From positions 1 to 64,000 of the forward strand of contig JAVBOA010000030.1 in assembly GCA_031551135.1 (NCBI GenBank): a stretch of DNA of 64,000 nucleotides, written 5' to 3'. Below are positions 52,459 to 60,535 of this stretch, in pieces. Origin of the DNA: JAITVM01 sp031551135. GTDB taxonomy: Bacteria; Bacillota; Clostridia; Lachnospirales; JAITVM01. The notes beneath the pieces were generated by a model that was not told where the DNA came from, made no database searches, and worked only from the letters and a program-made list of their open reading frames with translations. The translations under genes were made by a program, and so were the position numbers. The first letter of the stretch is position 1; each line of letters opens with the position of its first letter.

Positions 52459-53736
52459 CTATAATGCATTAACTATTTCAAAAAAGTTTGGAAAAGAAAC
52501 AGAAGCAGATTCCGAATTTTTGACGAGTACGCCGTTTTTTGAGAGAAATCCGGCAATTGCAAAGCTCATTGCCAGCCGGTGGTCGCCGTAAGTCATGGCT
52601 TCGCCTCCGATTAAAGGCGTTCTGCCTTTTATTATCATACCGTCATCTTTTTCTTCAATATTTGCGCCAAGTTTATTAAATTCCTCGGCGACGGTCTTTA
52701 TTCTGTTGGATTCCTTGACTTTCAATTCTTCTGCGTTTCTGATAATCGTTTCACCGTCGGCATAAATTGCGGCCAAAGCGAAAATCGGGATTTCATCAAT
52801 CATTCTTGGAATTATTTCGCCGCCGATATTTATACATTTTAATTTTGAAGATTTCGCAATAATATCACCGACCATTTCACCTGATACGATTTTTTTATTT
52901 GTGATTTTTATATTACCGCCCATTTCGATTAACGCATCCAAAATACCCGTGCGGGTTGGATTTATTCCCACATTAGTCAATTTGATTTCCGAATTTTCAG
53001 CAACGAGAGCCGCCACGATGAAAAAGGCAGCCGAAGAAATATCGTTAGGAACGGTAATTTTTTTCGGGCTGAGATGCTTAATTGGTTTTGAATAAATATA
53101 TCCATTGCTCGAAACTATATCAGCGCCAAGGTAATTAAGCATAAGTTCGGTATGGTCTCGGCTTTTTATCGGCTCATGAATTTTAGTTCCTCTTTCGGCA
53201 TATAAAGAAGCCAGAATTATCGCTGATTTTACTTGTGCACTTGCTACTTTTTGGATGTACTCAATTCCTTTTAGCTTCGATTCTTCTATATAAATCGGTG
53301 CGAAATTTTGATCGTTTTCTCCGTGGATTTTTGCGTTCATCATTCTCAGAGGATTTATTACGCGGTCCATCGGTCTTTTTTTTATGCTTTCGTCTCCCGT
53401 TAAGCAGGAAGAAAAAGGCTGAGCCGCCAAAAGCCCCGACAATAAGCGGATTGTTGTGCCGCTGTTTTGAACATCCAAGGCGGAATCGGGCTCATTGAGT
53501 CCGAAAAGTCCTTTCCCAAATACTTTTATATTAGATTTATTAATCTCGATTTTTATTCCCAATTTTCTGAAACAATTGATTGTAGCAATGCAGTCTTCAC
53601 CGTTTAAAAAATTAGAAATTTCGGAAACGCCGTCAGCGATTGCAGAAAACATTACCGCCCTATGCGAAATTGATTTATCCGGAGCAACGTCAAAACTTGC
53701 GCATAAATTTTTTTTCGGTTCTGAAAAAAAGTCCAT
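52459..53736 (-). CDS. aroA: 3-phosphoshikimate 1-carboxyvinyltransferase (EPSP synthase)
   Basis: It joins shikimate 3-phosphate and PEP in the pathway to chorismate. The 425 residues show PDKSISHRAVMFSAIADG near the start, LDVQNSGTTIRLLSGLLAAQ, the class II-type SAQVKSAIILASLYAEG-like stretch (with Lys for PEP), the LKVKESNRIKTVAEE segment and GDHRLAMSFAIAG near the end. The residue pattern LxxQNSGT with LAA rather than MGA suggests a class II, PEP-affine form. It lies on the same strand as hisC, 140 bases downstream, with a palindromic repeat between. Confidence 0.95.
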   Translation of the reverse strand: MDFFSEPKKNLCASFDVAPDKSISHRAVMFSAIADGVSEISNFLNGEDCIATINCFRKLGIKIEINKSNIKVFGKGLFGLNEPDSALDVQNSGTTIRLLSGLLAAQPFSSCLTGDESIKKRPMDRVINPLRMMNAKIHGENDQNFAPIYIEESKLKGIEYIQKVASAQVKSAIILASLYAERGTKIHEPIKSRDHTELMLNYLGADIVSSNGYIYSKPIKHLSPKKITVPNDISSAAFFIVAALVAENSEIKLTNVGINPTRTGILDALIEMGGNIKITNKKIVSGEMVGDIIAKSSKLKCINIGGEIIPRMIDEIPIFALAAIYADGETIIRNAEELKVKESNRIKTVAEEFNKLGANIEEKDDGMIIKGRTPLIGGEAMTYGDHRLAMSFAIAGFLSKNGVLVKNSESASVSFPNFFEIVNAL

Positions 53737-53767
53737 AAAATACCTGCTTTCCTGTAAATAAATTCTT

Positions 53768-53878
53768 ATACTAATTCACTTTTAAAGAATAGAAAAAATA
53801 TTTAATTCCGCGCTTGAAGCGTTGCGCGGAACGCTTCGCTGTGAAAATTTTTTTCTACAAATCAAAGGGAATTAGTAT
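53768..53878 (-). repeat. Variant full-length palindromic repeat, copy 10
   Basis: 111 bp, from ATACTAATTCACTTTTAAAG to GAATTAGTAT. Both terminal arms carry AATT in place of TTTT. The central stem is TTCCGCGC/GCGCGGAA, matched change on both arms. The last base is shared with the hisC stop codon. Confidence 0.88.
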
Positions 53879-54957
53879 TAAATATTTTTTTTTAGAACAT
53901 TCATAAATTCGCGCATTTCTTCCATTGTACCAAAAGATATTCGGATGAAACTATCCATATTAAAAGCAGAACCCGGGCGAATAATAAATCCTTCTTTCAT
54001 TAAATTCTGAAAAATCATGCGGCTGTCTTTTTTCAAATCGACCATAATAAAATTTGTATAAGTCGGAATATAAAACAAATTCAGTTTATCAAATTCATCA
54101 CAAAGATATTTTTTTACTTCCAAATTCATTTTCTGCGTTTTTTTCAAAAAATCTGTATCTTCAAGTGCGGCAATCGCAGCAATTTGCGAAATCGAAGAAA
54201 CATTAAACGGATTTCGGATTTTTTCCAAATTTGAAATTATATTTGCGTTCGCCACGCCGTAGCCGATTCGAAATGACGCAAGACCGTAAGCTTTTGAAAA
54301 GGTTTTCAGCAAAATAATATTTTCGTAATCCGAAAGCAGAGAAAGCGTATTCGGAAAATCTATTTCTTCGGCAAATTCTCCATAGGCTTCGTCAAAAACA
54401 ACTAAAATATTTTTTGGTACATTTTTTAAAAAATCTATTTGCATTTTTTGAGAAAACGCTGTTCCGGTTGGATTGTTCGGATTCGCAATAAATATAATTT
54501 TTGTTTTATTTGTGATTTTATTTAAGATATCGTTTAAATCAAAAGCATAGGATTGCATTTCGGAAAAAACCATTTTTCCGCCCATTGCTAAAACCGAAGC
54601 TTCATATTGTGAAAATGTAATGCTTGCGGTAATACATTCATCGCCTTCTTCAATTATCGCTTTCGAAATAAGCGAAATAAGCTCATCAGTTCCGGCACCG
54701 AAAATCAATTTATTTGCGGAAATATTTAATTTACACGAAAGTTTTTCTCGAAGAGATGTACAATTTCCGTCGGGATAAAGCGCAAATTCGGAATAATTTT
54801 TTAACGCTTCGGCAATTTTTGGCGAGCATCCGTAAGGGTTTTCGTTGGAGGCTATTTTAACAACTTTAGTAAGTCCGAATTCACGTTTCACGTCGTCAAT
54901 CGGCCTGCCAGGTATGTATGGGCATAAATTTTCGATACATTTTTTAAATTTTATCAT
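53878..54957 (-). CDS. hisC: Histidinol-phosphate / aromatic aminotransferase
   Basis: A PLP-dependent class I/II aminotransferase of 359 residues. The HisC pattern is clear: YIPGRPIDDVKREFGL, KIASNENPYGCSPKIAEAL, FIANPNNPTGTAFS, the PLP lysine in LKTFSKAYGLASFRIGYG, and FIRISFGTMEEM at the end. HisC enzymes often also accept aromatic keto acids; adjacency to aroA suggests a role in phenylalanine and tyrosine synthesis. ATG 54957 follows AAGGATG; the frame to 54993 lacks a site. The TAA stop is completed at the boundary of the palindromic repeat. Confidence 0.92.
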   Translation of the reverse strand: MIKFKKCIENLCPYIPGRPIDDVKREFGLTKVVKIASNENPYGCSPKIAEALKNYSEFALYPDGNCTSLREKLSCKLNISANKLIFGAGTDELISLISKAIIEEGDECITASITFSQYEASVLAMGGKMVFSEMQSYAFDLNDILNKITNKTKIIFIANPNNPTGTAFSQKMQIDFLKNVPKNILVVFDEAYGEFAEEIDFPNTLSLLSDYENIILLKTFSKAYGLASFRIGYGVANANIISNLEKIRNPFNVSSISQIAAIAALEDTDFLKKTQKMNLEVKKYLCDEFDKLNLFYIPTYTNFIMVDLKKDSRMIFQNLMKEGFIIRPGSAFNMDSFIRISFGTMEEMREFMNVLKKNI

Positions 54958-55321
54958 TTTATCATCCTTATAAGGCGGATGCGAGAACCGCACAATTAAT
55001 TTATACTATTTACCTTTAAAATAATATTTCCTAACATTCTACAATCATATATATATTTGGTCAACAAGAGAAATATGGCTTTTGTATATTTTTCACAAAA
55101 ATATTTTTTAAAAAAATTGTATAAATAAGAAAAATGCTTATTTATCGAATAAATCTATTGTGTGAAACTGTAATTTATATTATAATAATTTTTGTTAATT
55201 GAATAACTTTATACTTTTTTGAAAATTCAATTAATATAAATTTTAAACGGAAAGTTAAACTTTATAAATTACAATTTATTTAAAGATTTTCTTGTCCGTA
55301 ATAATAAAGGAGGTACTTAGT
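54958..55321. other. Divergent control region of hisC and the EF-G paralogue
   Basis: No gene. A start fragment of the palindromic repeat (ATACTATTTACCTTTAAAAT) lies near 55003. A promoter lies at 55158. A perfect inverted repeat, TTAATTGAAT (55195-55204) and ATTCAATTAA (55225-55234), falls in the leader, followed by AAAGTTAAACTTT. AGGAGG precedes 55322. Confidence 0.5.
55158..55186 (+). promoter_or_regulatory. Sigma-A promoter of the EF-G paralogue
   Basis: TTGTGT, a 17-base spacer and a perfect TATAAT (55181-55186). Confidence 0.6.
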
Positions 55322-57409
55322 ATGAAGATTTATAATGGGAATCAGATCAGAAACGTAGCCGTGTTGGGCCACAGTGGGAGCGGAAAAACTTCGATTTTAG
55401 AAGCAGCTCTCAATGTGGCCGGTGTAACCAACCGTATAGGAAGAGTTGATGAAGGAAATACAGTTAGCGATTATGACCAAGAGGAAATAAAACGCAGAGT
55501 TTCGATTAGTTCTTCGGTTATTCCTATCGAATGGAAAGATTGTAAAATAAATTTTATCGACACTCCGGGATACTTTGACTTTGTTGGCGAAGTTAAGCAG
55601 GCGTTGTCGGTAGCAGATTTATGCTTGATAGTTGTAAATGCAAAATCCGGCATTGAAGTCGGAACCGAAAAAGCTTGGGAATTTTGCACCGAGCTTGGAA
55701 TACCAAAGTTATTTTTTGTAAATTTTATGGACGATGAGCAAGCCAGCCTTATGAAAGTAGTGGACGAGCTAAAAGAAAAATTCGGAAAAAGCATTGCTCC
55801 GTTACAAGTACCTTATCGCGAAAACGGAAAGTTTGTCGGTTTTGTAAACGCGATTAAAAAAGAAGGACGCAAATATGTAAACGGAACAACAGAGCCTTGC
55901 GATGTGCCGGACGGAATGGAAGAAGCTGTGGAAGATGCCAGAGCTATGATTTCAGAGGCAGTTGCCGAAACATCCGAGGAGTTTTTGGAAAAATTCTTCA
56001 ATGAAGAGCCGTTTACAATCGAAGAAATGCAAACAGGCGTAAAAACCGGAATGTCGGATGGAACGCTGGCACCTGTAATTTGCGGTTGTGCGACTCTGAA
56101 TATCGGAGTGCGGGTTCTTCTTAACTCTATTACAACATTTTTTCCGCCTGCTGCTGAATTTTGCAAAGAAATTACTGCAAAATCAACAAAAGACGATTCA
56201 GAAGTGAAAATTAAATGCGACGACAATGAATCCTTTTCAGCTTTTGTTTTTAAAACAATTGCCGACCCGTATGTAGGAAGGTTGAATTTATTCCGTGTAT
56301 TTTCGGGAGTTTTGAAAAGAGATTCTTCAGTATATAATCCAAGAACAGATTCGAGCGAAAAAATTTCGCATATTTATATAGTTCGCGGAAAAGAGCAAAT
56401 CGAAGTTGAAGAGCTTCACGCCGGCGATATCGGCGCTCTTTCCAAAATGTCATCTGTTTTGACAGGTGACACACTTTGCACTAAAGAAAAACAAGTTTCT
56501 TTAAGAGAAATCGACTATCCGAAATCTTATTTGACTTACGCTGTTTATCCAAAAAATAAAGGCGAGGAAGATAAGCTGGCGGCCGCTTTTTCTAAGCTTT
56601 TGGAAGAAGATAAAACGCTTCGATTTGATGTGGATAAAGAAACTAAAGAATCGCTTGTTTATGGTACAGGCGATAATCAAATCGACGTTATGATGAGCAA
56701 ATTAAAAAATAAATATAAAATGGAAGTGGATTTAAAAGACCCGAAAATTCCATACAGAGAAATGATTAAAGGCAAAGTTAAAGTTCAGGGCAAATACAAA
56801 AAACAATCCGGCGGTCATGGTCAATACGGCGACGTTCATATTGAATTCGAGCCATCGGGAGATTTAAATACGCAATATATTTTTGAAGAAAAAGTATTCG
56901 GCGGCTCTGTGCCACGTAACTATTTCCCTGCCGTTGAAAAGGGTATTCAAGAATCGGTTAAGACCGGCCCGCTTTCGGGATATCCGGTTGTCGGTATAAA
57001 ATGCACTTTGGTTGACGGCTCGTATCACCCTGTTGATTCTTCGGAGATGGCATTTAAAATGGCGACAATCATGGCATTTAAAGACGGATTTTTGAAATCC
57101 AAACCAACTATTTTGGAGCCGATAACAAAGGTTCATGTAAAAGTTCCGGATGATTATACCGGAGATATCATGGGCGATTTGAATAAAAAACGCGGACGTA
57201 TTCTCGGTATGAGCAAAGAAGGAAATTATCAAAGCGTTGAAGCCGAAGTTCCTTTGGCAGAAATGTTTAAATATGCTACAGAATTGCGCTCCATGACTCA
57301 AGGCAGAGGCTCGTTTGTTATGAATTTTGAAAGATATGAAGAAGCTACAAACGACGTTCAGCAAAAAGTTATCGACGCTTATAAAAAATCCAAAGAACAA
57401 GAAAAATAA
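55322..57409 (+). CDS. EF-G-like translational GTPase (EF-G paralogue)
   Basis: A 695-residue GTPase with the five-domain EF-G layout. G1 is GHSGSGKT (16-23) and G3 is DTPGYFDF (80-87), with Tyr84 in place of the catalytic His of standard EF-G, as in the EF-G-2 group. The G4 motif reads NFMD (134-137), so the Lys of NKxD is Phe. Domain IV holds GGHGQYGDVHIEFEP and domain V MGDLNKKRGRILGM. Standard fusA lies with rps genes elsewhere, so this is a paralogue with an uncertain role, perhaps in ribosome recycling or stress. ATG 55322 follows AAGGAGG. It is monocistronic. Confidence 0.88.
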   Translation: MKIYNGNQIRNVAVLGHSGSGKTSILEAALNVAGVTNRIGRVDEGNTVSDYDQEEIKRRVSISSSVIPIEWKDCKINFIDTPGYFDFVGEVKQALSVADLCLIVVNAKSGIEVGTEKAWEFCTELGIPKLFFVNFMDDEQASLMKVVDELKEKFGKSIAPLQVPYRENGKFVGFVNAIKKEGRKYVNGTTEPCDVPDGMEEAVEDARAMISEAVAETSEEFLEKFFNEEPFTIEEMQTGVKTGMSDGTLAPVICGCATLNIGVRVLLNSITTFFPPAAEFCKEITAKSTKDDSEVKIKCDDNESFSAFVFKTIADPYVGRLNLFRVFSGVLKRDSSVYNPRTDSSEKISHIYIVRGKEQIEVEELHAGDIGALSKMSSVLTGDTLCTKEKQVSLREIDYPKSYLTYAVYPKNKGEEDKLAAAFSKLLEEDKTLRFDVDKETKESLVYGTGDNQIDVMMSKLKNKYKMEVDLKDPKIPYREMIKGKVKVQGKYKKQSGGHGQYGDVHIEFEPSGDLNTQYIFEEKVFGGSVPRNYFPAVEKGIQESVKTGPLSGYPVVGIKCTLVDGSYHPVDSSEMAFKMATIMAFKDGFLKSKPTILEPITKVHVKVPDDYTGDIMGDLNKKRGRILGMSKEGNYQSVEAEVPLAEMFKYATELRSMTQGRGSFVMNFERYEEATNDVQQKVIDAYKKSKEQEK

Positions 57410-57419
57410 TTAAATTTTA

Positions 57420-57452
57420 GGGATATTACCGAATACGTAATATCCCTTTTTT
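57420..57452 (+). terminator. Rho-independent terminator
   Basis: GGGATATTAC (57420-57429) and GTAATATCCC (57437-57446) form a perfect 10-bp stem, followed by TTTTTT. Confidence 0.88.
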
Positions 57453-57459
57453 AAATATA

Positions 57460-58986
57460 TTAACTCCAGTATTTTCTGTCAAGACTTCGGTAAGAAATCG
57501 CTTCGGCGAGATGAACGGAATTTATTTTTTCCGAAAATTCTAAATCCGCAATTGTTCGCGCTAATTTTATAATTTTATGATAAGCTCTTCCGCTTAAATT
57601 GAACGAGTCAAACGCGCGTTTCAGCATGTTTTTGGATTCCGAATCCAAAACACAGTATTTTTCTATTTGAGCCGGTTGTAATTCGTTGTTCGTTTTGATT
57701 TTTTCTTTTTTGTAGCGTTCGGATTGAAATTCACGGACTTTGATAATTCTGGAACGGATTTCGGCGGAAGATTCGCCTGTTGAAATTTTTGATAAATCGT
57801 CGAAATTTACAAAAGAGGCTTCTACCTGAATGTCGATTCGGTCTAATAACGGGCCGGAGATTTTGCTTAAATATCTGTTTATTTCATGTGTCGAGCATGT
57901 GCATTTTGAGCCGCTTCCGTAATATCCGCAAGGGCAGGGGTTCATGGAGGCAATTAATAAAAAATCCGAGGGATATGTAACTGTTTGGGTTGCACGTGAT
58001 ATTGTTATAGTTTTCTCCTCCAAAGGCTGGCGCAGAACTTCCAAGACATTTCGGTTAAATTCGGTAAGCTCATCCAGAAACAAAACGCCTTTATGTGCTA
58101 GGCTGATTTCGCCCGGTTTTGGATTTTTTCCGCCGCCGGTTAATGAAGCGTAAGATGAAGTATGATGCGGTGAGCGGAAAGGTCTTTTTTTAACGAGATA
58201 TTCTTTGTTTGACAAAGCCGAGGAAATACTGTATATTTTAGTTATCTCCAAGCGTTCACTGAAACTTAACTTTGGAAGTATAGATGAAAAACGTTTTGCG
58301 AGCATAGTTTTACCCGATCCGGGCGGACCAATCACCAAAATATTATGTGACCCTGCTGCACTCACTTCAAAAGCACGTTTTACAATCGTTTGCCCTTTTA
58401 CATCCCTAAAATCAAGCTCAAAAAAATCTTCGTTCTCATCAAAATCATTAGATTCATTAATCATTTTTTTTATAGTGTCATTTGAAATGTGGTCAATAAG
58501 TTGATTTAAATTTTTTACGGGATATATTTCTACTCCGTCTACTAAAGCTGCTTCTTTTGCGTTTTCAAAAGGAACAATGCATTTTCGTATTTTAGAATCT
58601 CTTGCGTTTATAATCATTGGCAGAATTCCGCCAACTCCCCTGATTGTACCATCCAGCGAAAGCTCTCCGGTAATAAAATATTCGGATAATCTCGAATGGT
58701 CGATTACCCCGATACATGCTAAAATTCCAGCGGAAATCGGCAGGTCGAAAATCGGACCTTCTTTTCGAATGTCAGCAGGCGCAAGATTTACGGTGATTCT
58801 ACGCACCGGAAAAGAAATTTTTGAATTATTAATAGCCGCGCGAACCCGCTCTTTTGATTCCTTTACCGCCGAATCAGGCAGACCGACGATATCAAAACCG
58901 GGCAAACCTTGGCTTATATCAACTTCCACCATCACAGAAAAACCATTTATTCCAATTACCGCACCTGAGTTTATTTTACAAATCAT
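57460..58986 (-). CDS. comM: YifB/ComM-family Mg-chelatase-like AAA ATPase
   Basis: A 508-residue AAA+ ATPase. The N-terminal Lon-like (S5-fold) part has GINGFSVMVEVDISQGLPGF and IVGLPDSAVKESKERVRAAI. The ATPase part has Walker A VIGPPGSGKTMLAKRF, FRSPHHTSSYASLTGGG, Walker B GVLFLDELTEFNR and the MNPCPCGYYG zinc-type loop. ComM is a helicase that helps branch migration in natural transformation in Gram-negatives; in Firmicutes its role is less known. ATG 58986 (MICKINSGA) is the family start. It is usually co-directional with dprA; here it is inverted relative to dprA. Confidence 0.94.
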   Translation of the reverse strand: MICKINSGAVIGINGFSVMVEVDISQGLPGFDIVGLPDSAVKESKERVRAAINNSKISFPVRRITVNLAPADIRKEGPIFDLPISAGILACIGVIDHSRLSEYFITGELSLDGTIRGVGGILPMIINARDSKIRKCIVPFENAKEAALVDGVEIYPVKNLNQLIDHISNDTIKKMINESNDFDENEDFFELDFRDVKGQTIVKRAFEVSAAGSHNILVIGPPGSGKTMLAKRFSSILPKLSFSERLEITKIYSISSALSNKEYLVKKRPFRSPHHTSSYASLTGGGKNPKPGEISLAHKGVLFLDELTEFNRNVLEVLRQPLEEKTITISRATQTVTYPSDFLLIASMNPCPCGYYGSGSKCTCSTHEINRYLSKISGPLLDRIDIQVEASFVNFDDLSKISTGESSAEIRSRIIKVREFQSERYKKEKIKTNNELQPAQIEKYCVLDSESKNMLKRAFDSFNLSGRAYHKIIKLARTIADLEFSEKINSVHLAEAISYRSLDRKYWS

Positions 58987-59248
58987 TTCATCGCCCCAAA
59001 TAGAATCTTTATTTATATTCGTAAATATAAGCATAACAAATACAATTATATACAAAATGTAATTAGATTTCTATATTTATGGCGTTTTTTTGCAAAATTA
59101 ATCGATTTTTATCGAAAATTTAAATTTATACTATTCCCATTATAATTGAAAGTATTTTTTTTATTCACTTGACTAAGTTTTAGATTTTCTATAAAATCTA
59201 CAAGTATAATATTCTTAATATTTTCCAAAAGTTATAGTGTAAACGGTA
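58987..59248. other. AT-rich upstream region of comM
   Basis: No gene. A fragment beginning ATACTATTCCCATTATAATT at about 59130 resembles the left end of the repeat family. The rest is AT-rich, with possible promoters for comM. Confidence 0.4.
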
Positions 59249-59290
59249 ATACTATTTCCATGCTAAGAGATAGAAAAATGAAAATAGTAT
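59249..59290 (-). repeat. Short form of the palindromic repeat, tandem with a full copy
   Basis: 42 bp: ATACTATTTCCATGCTAAGA, then GATAGAAAAATGAAAATAGT and AT. The central stem is absent. The next full copy begins two bases later. Confidence 0.8.
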
Positions 59291-59291
59291 T

Positions 59292-59405
59292 ATACTATTT
59301 TCAATATTAAGGATAGAAAAAAATATTTCATTTCGCGCTAGAAACATTGCGCGAAAAGCTCTGCTGTGAAAAATTTTTTTCTACTTATCAAAATGTAAAT
59401 AGTAT
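59292..59405 (-). repeat. Full-length palindromic repeat, copy 11
   Basis: 114 bp, minus orientation, ATACTATTTTCAATATTAAG to AAATAGTAT. Central stem TTTCGCGC/GCGCGAAA, loop TAGAAACATT. It ends 39 bases before the dprA start. Confidence 0.9.
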
Positions 59406-59444
59406 TAATTGAGAATCTGAGAGATTGATGGGGGATAGATCTTG

Positions 59445-60524
59445 ATGGATGACAATATATATTTGATTTGGTTATCACAAATAGGCTCTTTGGGCTTAAA
59501 GAAACAAGACTTATTATTGGAATATTTTGAATCGGCAAAGGATATTTTTTTTGCCAAAAAAAATCAGCTTACAGATGTGCGCGGCCTAAGCACACAAAAT
59601 ATAAATTCAATTTTAAATAAACAAAAAACGGAAGAACTTGAAAATATCGAAAAAATACTTTTCGATAAAAATGTTAAATATATATCGAAATTTGACGATG
59701 ATTATCCAAAGAATCTTAAGTCAATTATTGACCCTCCTTTGGGTATCTATGTTTTAGGAAATCTGCCGGACGACAATTTTCCCAAAATAAGTGTGATTGG
59801 CTCGAGAAAATGTACCGAATACGGTAAAACGATAGCGTTTAAATTTGCGAAGGATTTCGCAAAAAGCAATGTAACTGTTGTAAGCGGTTTCGCAAGAGGA
59901 ATCGATATACAGGCGCATTTGGGCGCAGTCGAAGCCGACGGACATACAATCGCCGTTCTTGGATGCGGCGTTGATGTTTGTTATCCGCCGGAAAATAAAT
60001 GTTTTGTTGAATATATTTTAAAAAAAGGTTGTTTTATATCCGAATATTTTCCCGGAACAAAGCCGCATTTTGCTAATTTTCCTATTCGAAACAGAATAAT
60101 CAGCGGCATGAGTTCCGCTACCGTGATTATTGAAGCGGAAGAACGAAGCGGAACACATATTACTTGCGATCAGGCTTTGGAACAAGGCAGAGAAGTTTTT
60201 GCGGTTCCCGGGAATTTAACTTCGAAATTAAGCAGAGGTACTAATGCTCTGATAAGCCAAGGTGCTAATATTGCTATATCTTCGGAACGTATTCTGGAAC
60301 ATTTGCAATTGGCAAACAGAATTGAGCACGAAAACCGTAGAGTCACGCTGGCTGGTGAGGAAAAATTAGTATATGATTGTATCGGTTTGGAGCCTGTGGA
60401 TATGCAGGAAATAATATTTTATTCCAAATGTCAATTATCCGCAATAAATTTTATTGTCACAGAATTGGAACTTAAAGGATATATTAAACGACTGCCGGGA
60501 CAAAGATATATTCGATCTTTTTAA
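59445..60524 (+). CDS. dprA: DNA-processing protein DprA
   Basis: DprA binds incoming single-stranded DNA and loads RecA during natural transformation. The 359 residues hold a helix-hairpin-helix-like start (about 1-70), the Rossmann core (SVIGSRKCTEYG; VVSGFARGIDIQAHLGAVEA; VLGCGVDVCYPPEN; FPIRNRIISGMS; IIEAEERSGTHITCDQALEQ; AVPGNL) and a winged-helix C-terminus (SKCQLSAINFIVTELELKGY). ATG 59445 follows GGGGGAT. The stop codon lies 11 bases before topA, so the two are one operon, the usual clostridial pairing. Confidence 0.95.
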   Translation: MDDNIYLIWLSQIGSLGLKKQDLLLEYFESAKDIFFAKKNQLTDVRGLSTQNINSILNKQKTEELENIEKILFDKNVKYISKFDDDYPKNLKSIIDPPLGIYVLGNLPDDNFPKISVIGSRKCTEYGKTIAFKFAKDFAKSNVTVVSGFARGIDIQAHLGAVEADGHTIAVLGCGVDVCYPPENKCFVEYILKKGCFISEYFPGTKPHFANFPIRNRIISGMSSATVIIEAEERSGTHITCDQALEQGREVFAVPGNLTSKLSRGTNALISQGANIAISSERILEHLQLANRIEHENRRVTLAGEEKLVYDCIGLEPVDMQEIIFYSKCQLSAINFIVTELELKGYIKRLPGQRYIRSF

Positions 60525-60535
60525 TGGAGGTAATT

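Noticed and set aside
11082..59405. Repeated near-identical units suggestive of a CRISPR array
   Set aside because: Copies are dispersed over tens of kilobases in both orientations, are about 113 bp long and have no regular spacers; no cas genes are present.
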